DNA from: Diphasiastrum complanatum
Lineage: Eukaryota > Streptophyta > Lycopodiopsida > Lycopodiales > Lycopodiaceae
Length of the DNA: 27,755 bases
NCBI GenBank assembly: GCA_029204225.1
Contig: CM055103.1
Coordinates: 47,134,703 to 47,162,457, forward strand
Direction: 5' to 3'
Positions 18,836 through 27,755 of the stretch are shown here, in pieces. The notes under the pieces were generated by a model. The model made no database searches. It was not told the DNA's origin and was given only the letters and a program-made list of their open reading frames with translations. Positions within the stretch are counted from its first letter, which is position 1, and every line of letters starts with the position of its first letter. Position numbers and translations under genes: made by a program.

Positions 18836-18985
18836 GTATAGAGTCCCCGTCGTTGACGGGGCAATGGACGGTTGACGGCGTGGTCAGCCGACAGGCGACC
18901 GCGATGATCTGGATGATGACCAGTTTAGGAGGAAAGCCGATGGTCGTTGATGGGTGGCCATCGACATCGACATACTCGACTTACC
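18836..18985. other. GC-rich block with hairpin, origin unknown
   Basis: GC content is visibly above the surrounding sequence. It opens with a perfect 7-bp stem and 3-nt loop (CCCCGTC-GTT-GACGGGG, 18845-18861) and contains repeated TTGACGG/GTCGAC-like words. No coding match is seen on either strand. Confidence 0.4.
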
Positions 18986-19138
18986 ATCTCCCTCCACACG
19001 TGAAAGAGAAAAGATTTTTTAATGCTCATATTCAAAAAATATTTGCTTGTCTTGAAAAAAAAAATGGTGCTTTTTCTTCTTAAATTTCTATCCCCATCGA
19101 ACCCCCCTCTCTCTCCACACGTGTTGATTTTTGTCAAT

Positions 19139-21590
<2,452 letters not shown>

Positions 21591-23076
21591 CTAGGATTTG
21601 TGCACATTATGGGGAAACAATCAGACGGTGGGCATCTTCAAACACTTAGTGCATTCAAAGGTAACGACTTCTTTATATAAAGGAAGATCACACAAACCTA
21701 AATCACCTTATTCTTTCCCTCTCTCTTTCTTGCCTTTCCTTTGCTCTGGCTATGCTTCTCCCACTGCGACCTACTACAACCTTGAGGATCAAAGCTTGTG
21801 AAGGACATTAGCTGAAAGCATACTACAAAGTAAGGTAAGAGTATGAACAAGCTTGAAGCTAAATGATCTTTCAAATATTGTATAAGCACTTGATGTTGAA
21901 GCTTACTTAGCGTATGATAATGCATGATTACATAGCTTTATGAATTCAGAAGATACACGGGAATTTATCACAGTTGGGCGTTGCCCCTTTAGCGAGTTGG
22001 ATACTAAATCGTAGGTATACTACATCAACTCAATGATTGTAGCTCAGCGTTGATGTATGTGCTTTCATTGATGATTTTTACCACACTTTTAAGCATTGAA
22101 TGGCATGACATGTTGAATATTAGCCAACAAACCATTGATGGCCAGATCATCGCGATTAGACACATGGATTGTTTACAGATGATAGCACCACTTTTTGAGT
22201 AGCTACTGGCCGCAGATTTGAAACGCGACTGAGCAATTCATTTACTTCTGATTTTTGAGAAAGTACATGTGCTTATAAGATATATGCTTGGATAGCATAT
22301 TGATCACTCATTCTATTTATGATAGAATGTGGTTGGCCGCCCTACTGCAATGCCCACTGCCGCACTAGTAGGCTTGGAGGTTGATGATTACTCAATGTAT
22401 GACAATGATAATGTGTTGTGTATGAGGATACTAGTACTATGCATGGATGATAAGCATATTGCTACTACTTGTATGGCTTCTATGAAGCACTATTGATTAC
22501 TATGAGCATGATGTTGGTGCAACTAATACCTTTGATTGCTTGCTGGAAATTTGAATAGGAGGCTGATACTCTTATTACAATGTGGTAACTCTTTAAACCA
22601 TAAGTATGAGCTACACTTGACTAAGACAGTTAAGTCTCTAATAATGTGATGAAGTATTATTAGAATGCTATTTTCCATAACCAGTTCCTTTCGGTATGAT
22701 TATACTAGTACGTAAAAAAGATATCACCTTGGCTGAGGAAGATGAGTAGCTCACAAGAAACGTCGTCAACACATATCCAAGTATGAAGTTTTGTATTCTT
22801 TTAACAATGCGAGATAATGGAATCTGTATAAATACACATACGACACAGTGTAGACGTCTAAACATGGTTAAAATGAGTGACTATATGCATAGGATCATTA
22901 AAAGCTTGTACTTCTTTTGTGGTTTTTCATGGTTGTGAACCATATCGCATACTAGCTACAGAAGTTCCCTTCACGATGGCCTTCGGTCAGCTACTTCGTG
23001 AATTGAGGTGCGGTTGTGGTTCCTTCGGTCTTCGCTAGCAGACTGTAATCATTGATGTTGCGGCTTCTTTTGGTTT
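21591..23076. other. spacer with an LTR-like TATA box
   Basis: TATATAAAGG at 21674-21683 is followed by a CT-rich leader (21708-21760), which resembles an LTR or gene core promoter. No downstream reading frame is convincing. The remainder to 23076 shows no gene and no clear repeat. Confidence 0.35.
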
Positions 23077-23312
23077 GGTTTGTAATGAACTGTATGCTTA
23101 AGCCTTTTGGTTCCCCGGAGGTTTCCCTTGGATTCACTTCGCAATGAGTCGTAGGTGAGGCCTTGTGGCTCTTCCTTGCGGTTTTTCCTTCACTTCATAA
23201 TGAACCGTAAGTGAGGCCTTGCGGTTATTCTTTGGTGGTTTTGCTTCAATTCGTAATGAAGCATAAGTGAGGCCTAGCGGTTTCTCCCTAGATGTTTGTC
23301 TTCGCTTCGTTG
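23077..23312. repeat. 56-bp minisatellite
   Basis: A core of the form TTCACTTCGTAATGAACCGTA then AGTGAGGCCTTGCGGTT recurs at 23133, 23189 and 23245. Weaker copies fall at 23077 and 23301, all spaced exactly 56 bp. Further degenerate CCTTCGGTT-type words continue to about 23560. It lies just 3' of the Copia-4 coding end and may be its 3' untranslated region. Confidence 0.8.
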
Positions 23313-23599
23313 GCCTTCACTTGTGGCCATTTGTGTTGACCTTCGGTTTACTTGAAGGTGGGCTGTTTACCTTGGCTTTGCAATGGACCATTTGTGATGT
23401 TCCTTTGGTAGCCTGTGATGCAATTGCTCATTGGTAACCACAACTTTGACTTTGCGGTTGCCTTCGGTGGCTTCGTTAAAGTTGTTTGGCAGGGCCTTGC
23501 GGTTGCTCATTGGTCTACATTGGTGCACATTGCGGTTTGTGGCTGTTTACGTTTTCTGCCTGTGGCATTTGCCCGTGTATTTCTACATGTTTGTGATCA

Positions 23600-25005
23600 G
23601 AAGCTAAAAGAGCTTTTGGGTAGAAACTTGATGTTTCTTCAGCTCCCTCTCAAAGTAGGGTAGCCTTGTGATTCCTAGATTGGCTCTCTACTTCTCAAAC
23701 ATTGCCTTGTCTAAAGGCTTAGTCGGCCACCATCTGCTTGGTTCGAACGAAAACAATCTTCAACTCGTTTCTCTCAACCAGATCCCTGATCAAATGATAC
23801 TTGATGGCAATATGTTTCATTCTTGAGTGAAACACAGGACCCTTTGTCAGATGTATTGCAAATGTATTGTCCATGTGTAGGATCAGTGGCTCGTTGGTGC
23901 TCTCCCCCAGTCCGTCAAGGAACTGTTTGAGCCATGTAAGCTCATTGGCCATCTTGGTTGCTGCAATGTACTTTGCTTCTCAGGATGATTGTGCAGTAAT
24001 TGTTTGTTTCTTACTGACCCAAAGAACAGCTGTGTCTGTTGCAATTGTGCAAACCCATGAGATGCTTTTACAATCATCCTTTAGTGATGCCTAGCTTTCA
24101 TCGTTGTAGGACTTCAATTGATGATCCTTCATCATGAGAGTAGCACAACCCATAATCCTTCGTTTGTTGAAGGTATTGCAGGATCCTTTTGGTGGTATTC
24201 TAGTGCATAGGAGCTGGATTGTTGTTGAAATGGCTCATTATGAACATTGCATAGGCAATGTTAGGGCGTGTATTGTCTACCAAGTACATCAATGATCCGA
24301 TCAACCTCCTATAGGGCATGTTCAGCATAGCGTCCTGCCAAGTCTGCGTTATGTGACAGTTCGGCTTTGTCAAAATTGTTCTTGACACCATTGGAGTGTT
24401 AGCACCTTTGCCGTCTGACATTTGAAAATCATCAATGATTTTCTAGATGTACCTCGACTGGTGAAGATACAACTTCCCTTTGTCAAGATCTCTATCAATA
24501 TGCAATCCTAGGTATCATCTTGCTTCCTCTAGGTCTGATATTTCAAAGTGTCTCGAAATATCATTCTTCACCTACGCAATCAGGTTGTTGCTTTTGGACA
24601 GAATCAAAGTGTTATTTACATAGACACCAATGATTATGATTTTTCCATCTATGACCATTACGTAAACGTTGTAGTTGGCCATCAATGGTTAAAAACCCAA
24701 GGATTTGAGAGTGTGATCCTTCTTCTTATACCACTGCTACTCAAACTGCTTTAGTCCGTATATTCTCTTGTGCATTTTATAGTCATAGTCAGGAAATGAC
24801 TCATGGGTAAAACCTAGTGGCTGGTCCATATGGACTTTTCCTATAGATCACCATGTAGAAAGGCTGTCTTTTCATCTACAATAGGGATTTTTTCATATTG
24901 TAGGCTGCTGCATAAGCAAATAGAGTTCCTATAGATGTATGCTTGACTATAGAGGAAAAAGTTTCGGTGTAGTCAATACCAAACTTTTGAAAATCCTTTG
25001 GCAAC
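23600..25005 (-). pseudogene. Copia-4: RT and RNase H remnant, catalytic YVDD changed to YVNN
   Basis: From right to left on the minus strand: VAKGFSK, DYTETFSSIVKHTS, (KM)HKRIYGLKQF, GVYVNNTLILSK (24611-24622), HFEISDLEEAR, then NTPMVSRTILTKPN, YRRLIGSLMYLVDNTRPNIA, RNase H with MANELTWLKQFLDGL, HMDNTFAIHLTKGPVF and KHIAIKYHLI, and the terminal KPLDKAMFEK and RANLGITRLPYFERELKK. Many stops and shifts occur. Both catalytic aspartates of YVDD are Asn (GAT to AAT, GAC to AAC). The right end breaks at 25005 within VAKGF, where Copia-5 begins. Gag, protease and integrase are absent from the window. Confidence 0.88.
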
Positions 25006-25372
25006 TATAAAAACAAAGATTTATATTACTCTATTCCAACACTCACTCACAAATTCAAGATTCAACAAGGAAACAATAAACTCAAAAGCAAAGACAAAAT
25101 ACGGTCTCTGTGTATCAGAAACCTCAGATTAAAGTAGATGAGAACAACATTGTCACAAAAAGCTCAATGTTTCCTGAATCTGCCTCATGCTTTATAGCGG
25201 TTTCCTTCTTTAACTAGTCATTTTAGGAGCTAACAAGATTCCAAGAAAGTACATGAATTTTTAGAACGTGTATGTGCACTTTTAGAACGTGCACATGATT
25301 CGTATCAAAAACTTTTCAGCCTATCTCATATGATGTCATGCTAGATGACGTGTTGTTGGAATATTCTAAACA
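25006..25372 (-). repeat. Copia-5 3' LTR (left boundary approximate)
   Basis: On the minus strand the LTR starts TGTTTAGAATATTCC at 25372, right after a PPT. It contains a TATAAA box (25191-25196, minus) in CCGCTATAAAGC. Upstream of it, two copies of a TTTTAGAACGTG word occur about 22 bp apart (about 25258-25292). The left edge is placed where Copia-4 similarity resumes (25005); that end lacks the expected CA, so a few bases may be wrong. No second LTR is in the window. Confidence 0.65.
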
Positions 25373-25384
25373 CTTTCCCTCAAC
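25373..25384 (-). promoter_or_regulatory. Copia-5 polypurine tract
   Basis: GTTGAGGGAAAG on the minus strand directly precedes TGTTTAGAAT. The pol frame reads through it and ends at 25316 inside the LTR. Confidence 0.75.
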
Positions 25385-25870
25385 ACGAACAATCTTACAA
25401 AGACCCATTTCATGGATTAAATACTCATGACAATGAAGAGGTAATCCCTTTGTGAGAATGTCAGCATACATCCTTTTCGTAAGACAGTAAATCAATTGAA
25501 TAGTACCTGATTTCACAATTTCATGAATGAAATGGTATTTGATGTCTATATGTTTACTTCTTTTGTGGAAGACTGCATTGTGAAACAATGAGATGCTACA
25601 CTGATTATCATCATTAATAAGAATACTATGCTTAGGAGCAGAATTTAAATCTTTCAGAAGGGTTTGTAGCCATAGAGCTTCCTTGCTTGCCTGTGGTAGG
25701 CTTACATATTCTGCCTCAATACTAGAAGGTGCAACACACTGTTGTTTTTTACTTGCCCAACTGACAGGTGCTACTGCAAGAAGAATAAATATCCCGAAGT
25801 AGAGTGGCGTGTGTCAAGATCTCCAGCCCACTCTACATCAAAATACCTTATAAGCTCTTGCATACCATGA
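25385..25870 (-). pseudogene. Copia-5 RNase H
   Basis: Motifs in order are DVEWAGDLDTRHSTSGYLF, (S)WASKKQQCVAPSSIEAEY, LPQASKEALWLQTLL, DDNQCSISLFHNAVFHKRSK and HIDIKYHFIHEIV, and the terminal DILTKGLP. A frameshift lies between GYLFFL and the SWASKKQ block. The YADILTK tail and the PPT agree with a standard copia 3' end. Confidence 0.88.
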
Positions 25871-26046
25871 TTTTCGTTGAAGCAAAGACCAAGCAAGATG
25901 GTGCCTTGGACATAGCGCAATAGCCTTTTAACTCCTTGCCAATGTTGTCAACTAGGTCTACTATTGAATTGGCTGAAGATACTTACACCATAGGCCAAAT
26001 CTGGCCTATTGCAAACAACAGCATATATTGGACTTCCCAAGACTTG

Positions 26047-26882
26047 TCAGTAAGGAATGCCTTGCATGGAATCATCAGCAGGAGATTTGTTGCATGTGAG
26101 CTTGACATTCATGTCTAAAGGTGTGGAGATTGGCTTGCAGGCAGTCATCCCAAATTTCTCAAGAATGCATTGAAGATATTTTGTTTGGTGGAGTGTAATA
26201 GTTTGTAGCTTAGAATTCTGACAGCTTTCAATTCCTAAAACATAATGGACTCTTCCAAGGTCTTTCATGTGAAAGATTGTTGCAAGTTGAGCCTTCGTAT
26301 CCTTTAGCAATTGTGTACAATTGCTTGCTATCAGCAAATCATCCACATAAAGGCAAATTATGATTTGGTGGGAATCTTCTTTCTTGATATAAATATTAGA
26401 ATCTGCATTGCTACGTAAAAAACCATTTTAAATAAAATATTGATCAATTTTCTGATACCAGGTGCGTGATGCTTGTTTTAACATGTACAAGGCCTTTCGG
26501 AGTTTGCAAACACAACTCTCCTTTCCTGTCTCCACAAAAAGTTTTCTTGCTCCATATAAACTTCTTCTTTTAAATCACCATGAACAATGGCAAAAGTAAC
26601 ATCCATCTGATCAACTATCCAATCATGATTGGCAGCTAAAGCAAGGATAATTTTGATAGAAGAGATTTTGGCGACTAGAGCAAATATATCAAAATAATCA
26701 ATTCCAAGGGTTTGTGCATACCCTTTTGCTACCAACCGAGCCTTGAAGCACTCAATGCTACCATCAGCTACAAACTTGAGCTTAAAACCCCATTTAGCTC
26801 CGATAGCTTGTCGTCCTTCAAGTAGTAGGTGCTGGAGAGTCCATGTGTCATTGGCCATGATTGATTTATGCTCTTCATGCAT
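26047..26882 (-). pseudogene. Copia-5 reverse transcriptase
   Basis: The N-terminal part reads AIGAKWGFKLKFVADGSIEC, then FKARLVAKGYAQTLGIDYFD and VDQMDVTFAIVHGDLKEEVY, with the first catalytic Asp present. After a frame change near 26520 and a TAA at 26428-26430, the sequence resumes as SNIYIKKEDSHQIIICLYVDD. YVDD (26338-26349) is intact, followed by HMKDLGRVHYVLGIE and KPISTPLDMNVKL. This contrasts with Copia-4, whose YVDD is lost. Confidence 0.9.
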
Positions 26883-27159
26883 AGCCTGAAGCCAACTTTC
26901 TTTCTATGGGCTGTCAAGTGCTTCAGTTACAGTGCCTGGTCCCTAAATGTCTTTCATGCTTGTGTTAATCAATAAGCTTTCTTCATCATAACGGGTTGGT
27001 GCATGTCTTTCTCAGGTGGATATTCAAACATTTGGTGTCATTTCAGGTGGTGGTTCATAAATATTCTCTCCTAGAGTCATTTCTTCCCTTTGGTTGTTGG
27101 TTGTTGGAGCAGGTTGTGAATAATTATAGATCCTGAATCAGTAGGTTCTTGAAGTGTGC

Positions 27160-27455
27160 TGATTGAAGCTTCACAGGCAGGAAAATCTATCTCATCAAAT
27201 TGCACATCCCTACTATGGATGATGCATTTTGAAGCTTGATCATAAAGCCGATATCCCTTGGAAGTATCACAATATCCGAGAAAGATACAAGGTATACTTT
27301 TGGGACTGACTTTGGATCGACAATCATCTTGGTGTGCATAACAACGACATCCAAAAATATGAAATGCTCAACATTTGGACATTGGCCAGAGACCACAGTT
27401 CGTTGCTAGGAGAATGAAATCTGATAGCAGAGTTAGGTGAACAATTATAAATGAC
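27160..27455 (-). pseudogene. Copia-5 integrase C-terminal end
   Basis: In a frame other than the longest open one, the minus strand encodes IFFGCRCYAHQDDCRSKVSP, then IPCIFLGYCDTSKGYRLYDQ and IIHSRDVQFDEIDFP, the conserved copia integrase C-terminal segment. It is preceded by a poorly matching SPSNELWSLANVQ. The catalytic core is not present, because the sequence joins Copia-6 near 27455. The stretch 26900-27160 links it to RT and is broken by stops. Confidence 0.85.
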
Positions 27456-27755
27456 AGTCTGACATCTCTGACAGTCTTTACATGATTAGTCTCTGGCATA
27501 TAGATCCTGTAGTATGATGAATGAATGTCATATCCTACAAGGTACCCTTGCTTGACTTTTTCATCCAGTTTCTTTCAAAGCCTGTCAAGAATGTGTGCAT
27601 ATGCAACACAACCAAAGACACATACATGTGTTAGACTAGGCTTGTTACCCCACCACACTTCATCTGGAGTGGTGTGAGGAACTCCTGATAGACCACATCA
27701 AAGGTCCACAAATGTCGGAGTGTACCAACTCCAAGAGCTCTGTTGCTCTGAAGGA
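27456..27755 (-). pseudogene. Copia-6: integrase fragment related to Copia-2, core deleted
   Basis: The minus strand reads ELLELVHSDICGPL, then directly SGVPHTTPDEVWWGNKPSL, VFGCVAYAHILDRL, KKLDEKVKQGYLVGYDIHSS, YYRIYMPETNHVKTVRDVR. This is clearly the same family as Copia-2. About 390 bp found between those blocks in Copia-2 (9122-9529) are missing near 27688-27701, taking the second Asp and the Glu of the catalytic triad. A TGA at 27575-27577 replaces an Arg codon. The 5' part runs off the window. Confidence 0.88.

Noticed and set aside
19022-19138. start of the 161-codon frame at 19022
   Set aside because: The first 39 codons are low-complexity Lys/Leu from A- and T-rich sequence; only the part after about 19139 is protein-like.
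27187-27396. 69-codon minus-strand open frame
   Set aside because: It is out of frame with the integrase C-terminal sequence that occupies the same bases.

Overview
The window reads as nuclear DNA of a vascular plant with a large, transposon-rich genome. The evidence is at least five Ty1/copia pol fragments, tRNA-iMet-type primer sites, AT-rich spacers, dinucleotide microsatellites, and a spliced gene fragment of the plant-specific ULTRAPETALA (SAND-domain) family. Nothing looks bacterial, organellar or CRISPR-like. The species cannot be fixed from the sequence; a fern or gymnosperm would fit but is only a guess.

Layout, left to right. 1-1461: probable 3' end and LTR of a Ty3/gypsy-type element. 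1462-2025: spacer ending in a 32-bp minisatellite. 2026-8049: the only full-length element, a minus-strand copia retrotransposon (Copia-1) with two 276-bp LTRs, PBS, PPT and a CATGC target duplication, inserted into that minisatellite, which resumes at 8050. 8652-11306: a second minus-strand copia (Copia-2) with Gag, protease and integrase but no RT/RNase H; its 5' LTR lies beyond 11308. 12,000-15,200: AT-rich spacer with a cluster of alternating inverted repeats and a 47-bp tandem duplication. 15307-16438: two-exon, minus-strand ULTRAPETALA-like gene whose reading frame stops at the junction of an internal tandem duplication. 17655-18290: plus-strand copia RNase H scrap. 19139-21590: plus-strand decayed reverse transcriptase of a non-copia type (YIDD box, Penelope-like in character) split by a 128-bp CT microsatellite. 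21591-23600: spacer with a 56-bp minisatellite. 23600-25005: minus-strand copia remnant (Copia-4) whose RT box has become YVNN. 25006-27460: another minus-strand copia (Copia-5), apparently inserted into Copia-4. 27460-27755: a further copia integrase fragment (Copia-6), related to Copia-2 and lacking the integrase core, joined directly to Copia-5.

How it fits together: there is no operon or functioning multi-gene system here. The window is layered mobile-element debris around one developmental-regulator gene fragment. No element in it looks autonomous. Copia-1 is the youngest dated insertion (14 differences in 276 bp between LTRs), yet carries at least four stop codons, several frameshifts and a protease active-site change. 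The points most worth a second look are the truncated ULTRAPETALA-like gene, the non-copia reverse transcriptase, the Copia-5/Copia-6 chimera, and the inverted-repeat cluster near 13.6-13.8 kb.
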